Assembly (NCBI RefSeq): GCF_029784155.1
Contig: NC_073692.1
Location: 372,128,813 to 372,192,812, forward strand
Reading direction: 5' to 3'
Length of the DNA: 64,000 nt
Source of the DNA: Uranotaenia lowii
Lineage: Eukaryota; Arthropoda; Insecta; Diptera; Culicidae
The stretch's first letter is position 1. The number at the start of each line of letters is the position of its first letter. Below the pieces are notes generated by a model. The model had not been told where the DNA came from and ran no database searches. It was given only the letters and a program-made list of their open reading frames with translations. Made by a program: the position numbers and the translations under genes. Below, in pieces: positions 1 through 11,863 of the stretch.

Positions 1-335
1 TCCTCCCAATGTCATGAGGAAGGAGTCTTTATTAGTCATAGAAACATTTCTCTTACTCAAAAGCTACAAAATTGAGTTCCATTTGCTTTATTGGTTTTCG
101 AGATGTACCACAACTTTTATGGGAGGTCCCTCCCCCTTCCTATCTTTCCACTGAATGGAAAAGGAACGGTCCTAAATAATCAAAGAAACATTTTACGTAC
201 ACAAATATCCCTCCATTCCAAATTTGGTTCAATTTACTTGATAAGTGCTCGAGTTATGAAAAAAAAAATGGGAGCCCCCTCTCCCTTTCTTTTATCAACT
301 GGAATGAGGGAGGGGTACCAAACCATCATAGAAAT
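1..335. repeat. Diverged tandem repeat, roughly 150-bp unit (left block)
   Basis: Two or more diverged copies of a unit lie here. Each copy contains a phrase like catagaaacattt, then a C-rich ctccctcc stretch, a tcgagttatgaaaaaaaa phrase and a gggagg/ccctcc pair. The same unit continues at 1541-1920, so the intervening 336-1533 is an insertion into an older array. Open frames here are short and low-complexity, so I call no gene. Confidence 0.55.
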
Positions 336-1533
336 CTAGAGTTTGTTTTGATTAGGTCGTATGAGCCAACATAAACAAAATCGAGCTATTCACTGCAAAC
401 GATTGAAAAACATGTTTTCTATGTTAGGTAAAAATTTGGTTTCATTTGATCAATAAATAAATTTTAGAACATGATTTGAAATTAAGACTCATAAACAATT
501 TCTCATTTTTGAGTGCAAATTGGTTTTAACGACGTTTTGCGCAGCACTGGATTGCCGTGATGCAAAATGACGTAAAACAACATTTCGTCGGGTTGGTTTT
601 TGTAACGTTTTGCATTTTGGAAGGAAATTCACTGCCAGGTGCTGAAATGTTAATTTATTAAAACGGGAATCGTTTAAAAGAGTGGTTCTGATTATCGTAG
701 TGAAATAAATTTCTTTATCTTGTTACTGGGTAAGTGCAATAATCGTTAGATTGATGTCTAAATTTCTTTTTCAGCTCGATAATTTTTCTCCCAACAGTGG
801 CATTCAACATAAAAGCTTCGGATGAGCTATTTCTGTGGTTTCTGCACTCTATGAATGGTTATCAGCAGAGTCCCAGCTAGTAATCGGCCATTTCCAGTTG
901 AATAGGAACCTGATTCACAGTCCCTCGCAGCACAGATTCCAAGCTGCCGCACAGAGGTGATTAGAGATTGCTAATCTCTAATGTTAAGAGACTTGGACAA
1001 GGCCCTCTCACCAATTCTGTAGAGCGCATATCACCCGCAGACAACGCTTCAGGGATTCAAACGTAAGTCCACTTTATTTAATCCTCTTTTTTAAGATGCT
1101 TGAGAATTATTTCAATAACCGTTGGAGGAATTTCCTCAAATTACTTGCCAATAATTGAGTCATACCCCAGAGAAGCCATAATATGTTTAGAAATTATTAG
1201 AAATTTAGTACTTAAAGCAAATTATCAGAAATAAGCGAAGGTTAGGACAAAATAAGTCATGTTATCAGATAAAACAAACCAATTTGCGAAACGACGTTTG
1301 AGCCAAAAACGCAATGCAAAAGGTCGTAAGTACTTGTTTACCCGAACATTTAAATTTATGCCTGTATCTCTTTCACTGGCACATTTCTCATCTATTATTG
1401 TATCGCATAAAAATTTCTCAGACAATTCTAAGTCACATTTGAAAAACAAGATTTGAAAATGTGTTACAAATTTTCAGCAGCGATTTTCTCGAAACAAGTC
1501 GGGTGGCTCATACGACCTAATCAAATAAAACTC
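336..1533. mobile_element. Non-autonomous DNA element with ~35-bp terminal inverted repeats
   Basis: The left end (ctagagtttgttttgattag, then gtcgtatgagcca) is mirrored at the right end (tggctcatacgac, then ctaatcaaataaaactc). The heptamer TAGAAAT sits directly outside both ends (329-335 and 1534-1540), which fits a target-site duplication. The flanking tandem repeat resumes in register across it. No transposase-like frame is visible in about 1.2 kb, so it is best read as a MITE-like derivative. Superfamily is unknown: a 7-bp duplication does not settle it, and the outermost 2-3 bp of the two ends do not pair. Confidence 0.6.
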
Positions 1534-1540
1534 TAGAAAT

Positions 1541-1925
1541 ATTCCTTATACTCAAATACCTTTCCTTGGCTCCATTAGCGTCATTAGTTCTCGGGTAATG
1601 AAAAAAAAAATGTAATTTAGTCGTCCTCTCTCTTTTCTATCTTCCCACTGGAAGGAGGGAATACTACCAAATATTCAAAGAAACATTCCTCGTATCAAAA
1701 TACCCTCCCATCCCAAAAATGGTTGAATTTGCTCGATCAGTTCTCGAGCTATGCAAACATTAATTTTTCTTTGAGAGACCCCCTTTCCCCATCCAGATAG
1801 TAGGAGGGGTCTCAAACTATTATGAGAACCTTCCCGGCTCTCAAAGACCCCTCCTGCCAAGTTTCACGCAAATGGGTTCAGTAGTTTCCGAGGATATATT
1901 TACAGTTCTACACGAACACCACCTT
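1541..1925. repeat. Diverged tandem repeat (right block of the 1-335 array)
   Basis: The phrases of 1-335 recur here: ttcaaagaaacattcctcgt, ctcgagctatg, and paired gaccccct/aggggtctc runs. It ends with a phrase (ggttcagtagtttccgagga) resembling non-coding sequence common in insect dispersed repeats. No gene is seen. Confidence 0.5.
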
Positions 1926-1932
1926 AGCAGGA

Positions 1933-2275
1933 GGCCTCAGCCCTAACCTCAAACCATGGGAGAATAGAATCGATTTTTGAGAAGGGCGCACGATAAACGC
2001 GATTTTCCGGTACTAATTTAAATTAAAATAAATTCGTCCTGTCGAAAAGCGATACACAGATGTTCGTGTTTTGGTGTTTTGGGTGTAAATTTAATCAATT
2101 CAGAAATATTATAATCAGTTTAAAACAAGCAAATACTAATTTTAGTAACGAATCTAGCATCACTGGTGAGGCCGCCAGCAAATCCAAATTTGAGGTTATG
2201 GCTGAGGCCAATTTTTAACCAATACTATCGTCCGTATATCCTTATAGGGAACAGACAGACAGACAGACAGCAATT
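1933..2275. repeat. Inverted repeat of ~21 bp around a 235-bp spacer, followed by a CAGA microsatellite
   Basis: ggcctcagccctaacctcaaa (1933-1953) pairs with tttgaggttatggctgaggcc (2189-2209). A short (CAGA)n run follows at about 2252-2271. Together they look like the edge of a dispersed element, but I could not define its ends. Confidence 0.4.
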
Positions 2276-2440
2276 CATTTAAATATACATAGATGCTGTA
2301 GGTGTAATTTCTCGTTATTTTGGTTCTTGTTGAGTACCAAATTTGACGTACGAATTGTGACGTTATTTTTTGACACCCCAGTTTTAAAAGTAGAATTATA
2401 TTTTTTTTTATTTATTTTTTGATTATAGTCGTTTTGCCTT

Positions 2441-2585
2441 CTTTATGGCATTCGCGACTTTATATCAATGTTGCACTTAGCGGACAGTTATTGAAAAACT
2501 TATCCGGTACAACTGAGTTCGATGTTTATTCTTGGGCTCGAACTCGCGGACATCGGCTTAGGAGGCAACTGAATAAATTTTTCGC
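2441..2585 (-). mobile_element. tRNA-derived SINE, minus strand (copy 1)
   Basis: Read on the minus strand, this contains a pol III B-box-like gagttcgagcccaag followed by an A-rich phrase and aacttttcc-type 3' sequence. A second copy at 15185-15315 shares its 3' half (cttatccggtacaactg, then ttcgat.tttattc, on the plus strand). That copy preserves an A-box-like tagctcagttatcag which is weak here. Together they support a tRNA-related SINE family. Open frames across it are artefacts. Confidence 0.55.
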
Positions 2586-3263
2586 AGCAATATATCTTTT
2601 TTTTTATGAAAAATACTTGAAAATTATTAAAGTTGTACATAAAATCTTCTGTTTTCTCAAACTGTGTATGGAGCACTGCCGAAAATAGTGGGAACCTTGA
2701 GTTCTTGGTTATGTTCAAACTTTCTTGTGTACGAAATTTGATGAAAATCACATAAACAATTTTCGAGTTGAGTTGTATTATTTCATTTTGATTTTAAATG
2801 CGATTCGCCTGTTTTGAAAAAAAAAAAAAGATGGACTCGTTCATTGCTTTAAATCATTTGGCAATTTCAAAACTTCCTTTTAAATAATTTAATAAAAATC
2901 ACTTGAAAACTGTTTGAATTTTGTACATTGCATTCTACATTACTTTTGTATGGGACCCCTCTTTGAAAAGTACGAGTAGTCTTTTTTGTTATTAAAATCA
3001 TCTCATTTTGTCAAAACTTGCCTGTGTATTTGAAATAAGATAGAAACACTTACAACACTTTTTGTAATGGTCGTAGGAACCATCTCGTTGACCTCTCTCT
3101 GCAACGGAATTGCTATAAGAATTGTCATTAGGAAGAAGAAACCAGTTCAAAATTACTCGAGTACAATAGTGAAAACCTCTAAAATCTTTTCACTAAGTCT
3201 CTTTGAAGATTTTTCTATCATATTCAAGACTCGTACTATGAGATTCAGAGTTAGAAAAAGGAG
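2586..3263. other. AT-rich stretch without recognised features
   Basis: There are low-complexity A and T runs and only short uninformative open frames on both strands. I see no repeat boundary, splice-flanked frame or RNA gene. Confidence 0.5.
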
Positions 3264-3470
3264 TTCATAATTCACGTTCCAAACTCAGATTTCAGATTCA
3301 GGACTTAAATTCAGACTTGGGATTAAGAAATAAGACTTAAAATTCAAATTCACTATAAGTACAGATTCCAAATCCAGATTCGATATCTTCATTTAAATAG
3401 ACTTAAAATTCTGCAGGTTTATTCAATAAAAATCCTGAACTGAGATTCAGGTATTAGATTTTAAGGTTTC
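3264..3470. repeat. Degenerate CAGATT-type repeat
   Basis: Decayed copies of ttcagattcag-like words occur irregularly (cagatttcagattcagga, aaattcagacttgggatt, agattccaaatccagattcg). They look like a very old relative of the regular 13-bp satellite at 20010-20645. Confidence 0.4.
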
Positions 3471-3908
3471 AATTCAAAATTTTGTGTTTCCCAAAAGATG
3501 GCAATCAAGCAACTTAAAAAGGGTAGAAATTAAAAATTGAAAAAAGCGTTTATACATTGCTTACGGTTCACAAGACGCAGCCTCAGCGCCCGGTACATCG
3601 TGTGTAAGGCCATTGCCAGGGCCGAATGTTTCGTCGCAATTTCTCCAGCCTGGCAGCCTGTAATTTGTTTCCTGCTTCCTGCGTTTCTACGCGTCGTTGG
3701 GTAGGAATTTGCGTTGTTGTTATGACCTTTATTCGGCAGATTCTTTAACAGCACTTCCGTTTGGCAGCGAGACGCCTTCCAATATAAAACCTTCCCTGGG
3801 GCTCATTTTTTTTGGGTTTTGGGGAAAAATCAAGGCTCTGCCAAGGAGAAAATATTCACGACTTTTTTTTCTGCACAGTCACTGGAAAAACTCATTTACA
3901 CATTTTAG

Positions 3909-3964
3909 AGGAGCCTTGCGGCAGCCGATTTGTAGCGATGATAAGCTTTTTCCCCACGAACGAG
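3909..3964 (+). other. Weak candidate microexon (56 nt)
   Basis: An acceptor-like tract (ctcatttacacattttag) precedes the segment and a strong donor (GAG then GTATGT) follows it. Two of the three frames are open across it, for example EPCGSRFVAMISFFPTNE. No family is recognised. Chance pairing of splice signals in 64 kb is expected, so this is only a pointer for transcript mapping. Confidence 0.15.
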
Positions 3965-4689
3965 GTATGTATGATTCTTTCTAGCTCACTCTCTCACTTA
4001 CTGGAACTGACTCACCCGTTTTGGGGAGTAATTTTCCGAACCGACTTTCTAGTCGATAACAATTTTACAATTTCAAACCACCGCCCATTTTCCACAGTAG
4101 GTAGTCGACTCTACTTTTTTATTCTAATGGTTGATTGCCCGTAGTTTGACTTTTTTTTCTTCAACCGTTGCCGTGTAATTTCCAGAATCGATTATTCCCA
4201 TTCACCGAATCTCCAAACGGTAAAAAAGCTATTATCACAATTGGGGGGAGGTTGATTTCGATTTCTTTCCTTTCGTTTCGATTGAGGTATCCACTTGAGT
4301 TTTTCACATTTGCCCTTTGGAAAGTGGGCTGAAGTCCTCCCGGGAAGTCACCCTGGACCTTTATTCTTCACGAAAAAACAAGGAATTGTAAGAGAAAATA
4401 CTAGGGCCAATTACAGGACCAACCCAACCGCGAAGCATATGGTTTCAGGAAAAACCACCTTTCGTCACCACCCAAATTTTTAACAATAATTCTTCCACAC
4501 TGTAGACGGAAACGGCGCGATTCCCGTTGGATTTCGCGAACGGGATAATCTTTTTCCCGAATTTTCCGATCAAAAGAATGAGGAAACCGAAGAAGAAAAA
4601 AAATCACAACATTCAAAGATAAACTTTTGTAGAAGGATCCCGAAGAACGACGACGACCAGCCGAGAAAAAACCGTGAACACTTTTACAG

Positions 4690-4771
4690 CTCAGGAGCTC
4701 AAATGCGACAAGGAAAATGTCAGATCCTGGCAAATCGTTCTGTCAGAGCTCATTGATAATCGTATACAAGG
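4690..4771 (+). other. Candidate internal exon (82 nt)
   Basis: It is bounded by an acceptor (gaacacttttacag) and a donor (CAAGG then GTGAGC). The frame starting after two bases reads QELKCDKENVRSWQIVLSEL and continues IDNRIQG without a stop. Charged and hydrophobic residues alternate as in a real helical protein segment. A second frame is also open. The GC content is above the local background. No homologue is recognised, and 5' UTR sequence or chance remain possible. Confidence 0.25.
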
Positions 4772-5516
4772 GTGAGCACACAAACACTTCAACGTAAGAA
4801 ACCAGGATACTGTTTATTTTGTTGGGTGCTTTCTTCGAGCTGTGACTTTGGCTGACACAAACACACAAACAAATTGGGAAAGTTTTCCGCACCGCGAGTA
4901 GTGTGCGTTGGAAAAGGACTCCGTGAGATCCTTCGTGGGTATAAGGATAGACATAAAGGTGGTTCAAGAGTATTTGATAAAAGTTGGCAACATAGAAAAA
5001 TTGTTTTTAATATCACGATTTTACAAAAATGTAAATAAAAAGACACAAAAATGATGAGGTTTTGATATTTTTGACTGTTTTGCTAAATTTCGATTCAAGG
5101 CACAGAATAACAAAAATTTCAATTTTAAAATTTATAGATTTATTGCAGAACTACTTGGCCTATGAAATATCAAAGATTCAATTTGCTTGAAATCTTCTTG
5201 AGAATATCATCAACATTCTCGTATTGAACAGAATTCGGAAAAATTGACAAAAGAAAACTCCTTTTTTTCGGAATTTAAAACTATTCGCGATAATCGGGAA
5301 AGTTGATCATTGAATTAAAACCTTTATTTTCAAAATCTTTGTAATGTTCCATAGTTTTGCCAGAAAAGTGCACAAATTTAATAAATGAATTTTAACCTAT
5401 TTTCATAAGTTATCTAGATCCGATTGAGCTGAGGTTTGCACAGGTCAGTTTTTTGGGTCAATCTACAAAATGTATTTGGTCCGTGTTCGAAATTCGATGA
5501 TTAATTTTTCCCCATA

Positions 5517-7013
5517 CAGTGAGCGAAATAAGAATAGCACCACTATGTTTTTCGCTTGTTAAAATATGAATAATTGAAAATTACGAAAATTTTCTTCCAC
5601 AGTTTGTTCTGAATTGCTTAATGGATAAATCAAGCATAAGTTTACTTTTTTTGGACGTAGCAATTGGCGTTGAGGACCAAAAATGTGAAAAAAGGGTGCG
5701 AAATAAGAATATAACCACTTGAGTTTTTCCACAAAAACAAGCTTATTATTAATAATTTACTGTGTAAAAGTGAATAATAACGCTTCTATGAATTATTTGA
5801 ATACATAACTGCATTTGAAGGAGTTTTCCAGAATTCCGAAGGTTTTCATAGTTTTTAATTAAGGGGTTTCAAGAGATGCTCCTCTAGCGTTAAGGAATAT
5901 GATATTTGAGTTGTTATTGTTTACCAAACTACTTGCTTTCTTCATTAACATTCATAAGTATGATGCAAAATGATGAAACATAGATTTGAGGCTGAGTTTG
6001 AATCCAAAAAGTAGGTTCGAATTCAAAAATACTAATGTTTTTTAATAGTCAAACACTATTTCTCTGGATTTGAGTCATAGACCAAATTCATGCCCATTTT
6101 CAAATATCCGGGATTAATTAGGAAGTGCTGGATGGTTTTGATCAAGAAATAAATACATGTACCGTGTGCACGCTTTGGAAATTCTAAGATCACTAAATAA
6201 AAAAAAAATTAGAATTGCATCAAGGTTACTAAAAGTGAATTTTTTGGACCGATTACCAGAATAAAGTTATACTTTGCGATGGAGCTTGATGGACCAGACG
6301 GCTAGCAGTATTATTGGTATGATTTGCAATTGAATCGGAAGTTGAGATGAGCAGGAATTTTTGCGGTTGTACATTTTTGTGGTGGTGATTCTTTTGCAAA
6401 TCCGGAAAAGCTTTCTGCAGCGTGAACTTGCACAAAACTGTGATGAGAAAATACCTCGTGCTGCCATCTACGACTTGAAACTGGAATAAAGTGTGGTTTA
6501 CTGAACAAAATCAAAGTTTTTGATTTCTAACCTATTTTTTTCTGATTCAAAATTAATCCCGAATGTTTGTTTCATCATTTCACGTCATTTTTATGAAGAA
6601 AATAAGTAGTTTGGTAAAGAATTACAGCTCAAATATCGAATTCCTTAACGCTAGAGGAGCATCTTTTAAAACCCCCTAATTAAAACCTATGAAAACCTTT
6701 GGAATTCTGGAAAACTCCTTAAAATTTATTCAAATAATTCGTAAAAGCGTTATTATTTACTTTTACACAGTAAATTATAAAAAATAAGCTTGTTTTTGTT
6801 GAAAAACTTAAGTGCTTCTATTCTTATTTCGCACCCCCTTTCTATATTTTTGGTCCTCAACGCCAATTGCTACGTTCAAAAAAAGTAAACTTATGCTTGA
6901 TTTATCCGTTAAGCAATTCAGAACAAACTAAGGAAGAAAATTTTCGTAATTTTCAATCATTCATATTTTAACAAGCAAAACACATAGTGGTGCTATTCTT
7001 ATTTCGCTCACTG
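5517..7013. mobile_element. Tc1/mariner-like element with ~450-bp inverted arms
   Basis: The ends cagtgagcgaaataagaata and its complement tattcttatttcgctcactg are flanked by TA on both sides (5515-5516, 7014-7015), the hallmark of Tc1/mariner insertion. The inverted similarity runs inward to about 5985 on the left and 6570 on the right, with scattered mismatches. A transposase relic sits in the central spacer (separate entry), so this is an internally deleted, inactive copy. A transcript through it could fold into a long hairpin. Confidence 0.8.
6240..6425 (+). pseudogene. Relic of a Tc1-like DD34E transposase catalytic core
   Basis: Between the two inverted arms, the plus strand reads ELDGPDG, a stop, then QYYWYDLQ, a second stop after NRKLR, then HFCGGDSFANPEKLS. 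This is the order of the Tc1-family block around the second catalytic aspartate, usually DEKKFNLDGPDG.YYWHDLR then GGGSVMVW. The upstream and downstream parts of the roughly 340-residue enzyme are gone. Identification rests on motif recognition; the stops make it non-functional. Confidence 0.55.
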
Positions 7014-7015
7014 TA

Positions 7016-10000
7016 TACATCCATTGTCACTCTTATGTGTACTAGAACTAGAAGCTTTTGGTGTAGATTTGAGAAAAAAAAATTGTATCCAAGATACAAA
7101 TCAGAATAATGAATCAACATTAGTTATGGTTGGAAGAAAGATATGTTTAGCTTAAGAATCTACATAAATTTACTGTCATTAGTTTCATCTGGAAATGTAC
7201 TCATATTTTCTCCTGCACGATCAATTTTCATAGCAAGCCTTTTGAAGAATTGATTTTTTCTTTGTAAAATTGTCTTAACTTAAAGAAAAGCGAAGAAAAC
7301 GAAATTGTTTAAAAAAAAACGATTTTACTAGTACATACATATGTGCAAAACAGCAGAGTAGTTGGCCAAGATTTCAATTTCAATAAGTTTTTTTTCGATT
7401 GAACAGGATTCTTTCCAAAAGATGATCGTAAAAGAACAAATATGAGTACATTTCTTAATAAGACTAATGGCAGTAAATCTAGCTTATACTTAAGCTGAAA
7501 ATACATTTCTTCTTACCTAAATAACTTTTTTGTCTTAGCTCGAATAATCTTAAGATTTATCAACGGACTTGTTTCAAGTTACCTCTAGTTCGGACATTAT
7601 GTTTGTAGAACTTGCACAATATCACATCTAACACATAAGGGTTTTAAAAGTGATTTGTTGAGCTCTGCTGAATTGAACTGAAAAATGATATGAGTTCTTA
7701 GAACAGATCAAGGGATAATTCTAGGTCAAAGTCAAGAACCAATTCAAAAGCTGCCTTGGCGAACTGCAGAGGAAGTACTGTGGGCAATAAACACTTTAAT
7801 ATTTTGGGAACTAGAAATATCATAAAGACCCCGTTCGGTTTTGGCAACAATGAATTTTGGAAACATTCGTTTTCGCCATGTGCCAAAATCGAACGGTTTT
7901 TTGGAACGACATTGCCATATATGTAGTTGTAGGGATGAGATGAAGGATATGTCGAAAAGAAATCAAATTTAATTAAAAATAAATTAAAATAATAGTTGTA
8001 TTCGGCAACACTGAATATAAAGAAATTTCATTGGCAACGTTTGCTATTTTGGCAACACTAGGCAAACAAACAAAACAAAGTCAGTCATTGGTCTATTCTT
8101 GTGAGCGACAGACGTGTTTAAGTGAATCTCTGAATTGAGATTCGTAAAATCACGACAATAGTTTTGGCTATAAAAGGACCAATCTAATTTCGATCTAACA
8201 TCATAAATACGTTTCAACGTTCTTGAATGTTGATAAAATATAATAACAATAACAAAAAATTCTAAACAAAATTATAAAGCACTCAAAAATTACGAAAAAC
8301 ATTAAAATTTCAAAAACCTCAAAAACAAATACAAACAAAAGAATAGAAGTGAAAAAAAATATCTAAAATAAGATTTTTTTGTAACATCTTTATTTGAAAC
8401 GGCTAATACTTTTAGGCTTTAAAGAGCCAAACTCGTTTTGTTTGTTTACAGTTGTGTGCTTAAATCTTTCATCACTTTTTACTAGAATAGAAAAGAAAAT
8501 AAATTTTAAAAAAAGATCTAAAACGACAAAAATTACATATCATATTTGTAAATAACAAACATTATAAACATAACAAAAACAGAGTGGAAAAGAGTGTCTA
8601 AAATATGATAAAAATATGATAACAAAAAATGACTCAACATTATTTAAAAACGATGATAAATAGAGTTAATAATAATAACAATGGTTTATTTTTATTAATC
8701 GGTAAGAAAAAAGTTAATAAAAAAAACTCTCGAGCGTGTTGCCAAATACGAAACGGGACTGTTTTGGGGTTTTGATTGGTTCTCACTTAAAATTTTCTCA
8801 AAAATACGATGAAAACAAAAACAAAACGAAAATAATTTTAATTTCTTTGAACAAAATAACGTTTCGTATTTGAAGTTCATTTGTGTTTTAAATGTAATTT
8901 TTCAAAGGGTGAAACGATCTCTTAAAAGCGATCAAAATTAATATTGGCCAAACGATTAACGGTTTATTTATAGTCTTCCATATTCTCGAATGAAAAAAAA
9001 AACAAAGATTTTTGCACCGTAAAGGAAAGGGGATAGTGAAAATCTTTAAAAAAAATAGTTTGGAGGCTTAATGTCTGCACTAAAGTTGAAGATCGTACTA
9101 TTTAAAGAAAATTTGTCGTTGAAATGATCGAAATCACATAAAAAACAAAACAGTTACGAGAATTTCAAATACTCAACAAGTGATTTCAAGTTTTATTTAA
9201 TATCTTTTTCTGAATGTGATTAAAAAACCTTTTTTTTTAATTAAGAGACAAGATAAATTAAGAACTAAACAAAATCCTTCTTCAGAAAATTATAATTCTG
9301 GGAGTTTGATCGAATGCGCATAATTTTTTGAGTGAGTAAGGCCGGAACAAATTTGAAATGAGCATATTTGTTTGTAATTTTTTTCCTGATTAAATCACCT
9401 ATAAGTGAGATAATTTTTCTATTTTTTGTATTTATCATTTTATCATTATGATGTCTTCGAGAAAGTTGTAGATCATCTAATTTTAAAAAACTGTGTTGAA
9501 GACGTCAAAGCTCTATCTTTTGAAACAACTTGTTTTAAAGACATTTTGGCAAAAACTAACCTCAAAAAACGAAAATTCGTTTAACTTTTTTCGAAGCGAG
9601 TTTTGAGCCTAGCTTTGTATGAAAGAGTTGTGAAAATTGAAAAACTACACAACTTCATTGAAGGTGTTACTATTTTGAAGTTTAATGGTTCTTTTTGAGT
9701 GATTTCTTTAGAAAATTGCATGTTTTTATTGTTCAATATCTCATTCAGAAGATAATAAAAAATAATCCAAATTTTCAAAAAAATTGAACAAATTGGTCAA
9801 AAGCTTGCATGCAATGAACTCGCATACAATATGCATTTTAAAAATCGAAAAATCAATATATTTTAGGTCGAAAATTAAAAAAAAATTCGAATAAAAAATC
9901 TGGTATCGAACCATCGATCTTTCAACTGTTTTCAATTTTCGAAGAATTTTTCAAATTTTTGTATAAAACACTTTAAACTTTATTTATTTTCCCCTTCAGG

Positions 10001-10266
10001 ATTTTTGGAAAATCGAAGGAGGGGGGAGGGGAGGGGAGTGACAAAACAAGAATTTGATATTTGTTCCCGCCATTGCATTGATCAAATTATTGGCTTTCCA
10101 TTAATCTGTCAAAAACATTATTCAATGAAATTCTTCACTGCAAAGTGAGCTTTTCGACAATGAAAACAGTATTAAAATGTGCTTTTATTCGATATTGTTT
10201 TTTTTTTATTTTTTGATGAGAAATTTTCAAGACATTGGCATAGTCGTCCACTGCCGATTTTTTATT
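7016..10266. other. Long AT-rich non-coding stretch
   Basis: There is no credible coding frame. Minor structures are seen. An inverted repeat pairs gttcggttttggca (about 7833) with tgccaaaatcgaac (about 7883). A segment at about 8390-8460 (tttgaaacggcta, then gccaaactcgttttgttt) resembles 21638-21700. A B-box-like ggttcgatacca on the minus strand near 9905 may be a SINE scrap. Confidence 0.5.
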
Positions 10267-10290
10267 AAATTGCCCTTCTTGTTGGTTGAT
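10267..10290 (+). repeat. Left target-site duplication (24 bp)
   Basis: It is identical to 10886-10909. The pre-insertion site would read directly from this copy into aaataaataaatg. Confidence 0.8.
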
Positions 10291-10885
10291 TTAGAGGAAA
10301 ATAGACGAATTGCTGTAGTGCTTCCACGCAGTCATCGCCAGTGTGTTTTTGACTCTAAATACTGCTACCCTCTGAAGATTTTTTTTGCAATGCGATTTGC
10401 ATTCATTAAATCAGAAGCCGGTGGATGTAGGCGTAGTAAAAGTGTATCGCAGCGCATCTTGCATAGTACGATGTCCATCTACAATTGTCTACAGATTGGT
10501 GAGCTCGTTCCTGTTTTCTCTTTTTTTATAAGCTTATATGATTTAGCAATTGTATTTAAATTCTTCATCAATCCTATCTGCCAAGTAGGATTTCCTATAA
10601 AACAACCTTTCCCCTTCCTATCTGAAAACAGCATCCTGGGTCGTATGAGTTCTCTGCACCTAAAAAGTTTCTTTAGCTGTTTCAGATTATCCCCACTATG
10701 ATTACATTGACTTGTCGAGGTGTGCATTGTAGTACTACACTGATTTTCAATGGCAACACTTGAAATGAGTTTTGAATCCAGATACTCATTTTGGCATCTT
10801 GTATTGTTCTTGATAATAAGTTGTACCGCATGTATCAGCCAATGCAAGATGTGTGTAGTCACCCAATGCTATGCTATGCTATGCT
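10291..10885 (+). mobile_element. Retroposed insertion with ATGCT tail and 24-bp target duplication
   Basis: The 24-bp sequence aaattgcccttcttgttggt + tgat occurs at 10267-10290 and again, identically, at 10886-10909. It brackets 595 bp that end in (atgct)4. A long direct duplication plus a simple-sequence 3' tail is the signature of LINE-machinery integration, so this is a 5'-truncated LINE or a SINE on the plus strand. The long open frame spanning the left junction runs from flank into insert, so it is not a gene. The two perfect flanks imply a fairly recent insertion. I cannot assign the source family. Confidence 0.75.
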
Positions 10886-10909
10886 AAATTGCCCTTCTTG
10901 TTGGTTGAT

Positions 10910-11863
10910 AAATAAATAAATGAATTTTAAAAATTTTCAAAAATTTCTTAGGCATTTAATCACAAAACTCACAAACGTCACAAAGCTTCTAAGTAATCGA
11001 CGGAATAATCCAACTCGGCAACTTTCCTTGGATAACCTTACGAGTCGTATTGAAAAAATCGAATCTGTAAAACAAAATAATTCACATCTTTGCGTAGACT
11101 AAGGTTGCCAGATTGCCCGGATATTTTGTACAAAATTTGGGAACAGTTCGGCCCGGCACGGTTGCCAGGTTTTCATTGAAAATTGCCCGGATTTATTCAC
11201 TTTATTTGGCAAATCACACAAAAAAACAACAAACGCCTCCTAAACGAAATTTTTTTAACAAGTTTTTTCTTAAATAATTATGAAAGGTTTTTTGGAAGCC
11301 TAAAATACGATTGAAAATCCATTGAGGAGTTTTAATGAAAAAACAAAAATCTATTTTTTCCTTGAGTTATGTTGAGTAATTTTAAGGTTTTGAGAAGATT
11401 TGCCCGGATATTTCCCGGCTTTATGGCCGTCATTTTTAAAATCAAATGTGCGGATTTGCATATGAATATTAAATTAATATAAAAAATCTCAAAAAAAAAA
11501 AATGTTGCGAAAAAATAAAATATTTATCATTACTGTTTGGCCGTAATTATTTTTGCTTGCTACTTAAGTCCATTTATCCTGTGTGCATAGAGGATTCAAA
11601 ACAAACCTTCCTTGGCGTCTTAAAATACGACATGCTTTTTTCTTTCATATCTTGTAAAATCACAGCAAATTTTACCGAATGAGATCGGCTTTATAATCAA
11701 GCAAGCTATAAAACACATTTGACCGAATTTTAAATGAAATCAAACTTTACATGAAATGTAAAGATCAAAGTTTTACCTGTTTTATTTAGGGCATGCATTT
11801 CTAAGTCATTTGGCATCAAAATACAAATTACGATTACGATTCTTCTAAAAGGAACCGGACCGG
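10910..11863. other. AT-rich stretch with repeated ttgcccgg words
   Basis: The phrase ggttgccag...ttgcccgg occurs at about 11103 and 11160, and a related one near 11400 (tttgcccggatatttcccgg). This suggests a decayed dispersed repeat whose ends I could not fix. No gene is seen. Confidence 0.4.

Larger units (their letters stand above)
3471..5514. other. Mixed-composition region with two weak exon candidates
   Basis: From about 3540 to 4950 the base composition is less AT-rich than the surroundings and words are not repeated elsewhere in the window, as expected for non-transposon host DNA. Two splice-bounded open stretches (3909-3964, 4690-4771) are listed separately. From 4970 to 5514 the sequence returns to AT-rich DNA with nothing recognised. 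Confidence 0.4.

Noticed and set aside
1026..1062. Splice-bounded microexon-like stretch reading SAYHPQTTLQGF, reminiscent of the retroviral-type integrase phrase AYHPQT
   Set aside because: Only five residues match, no integrase context exists, and it lies inside the 336-1533 MITE-like element.
4401..4733. A 110-residue minus-strand frame
   Set aside because: Composition is basic and low-complexity with no motif; the plus strand has a better splice-bounded reading at 4690-4771.
10177..10701. A 174-residue plus-strand open frame
   Set aside because: It crosses the left border of a retroposed insertion (10290/10291), so it joins unrelated sequences; no family motif.
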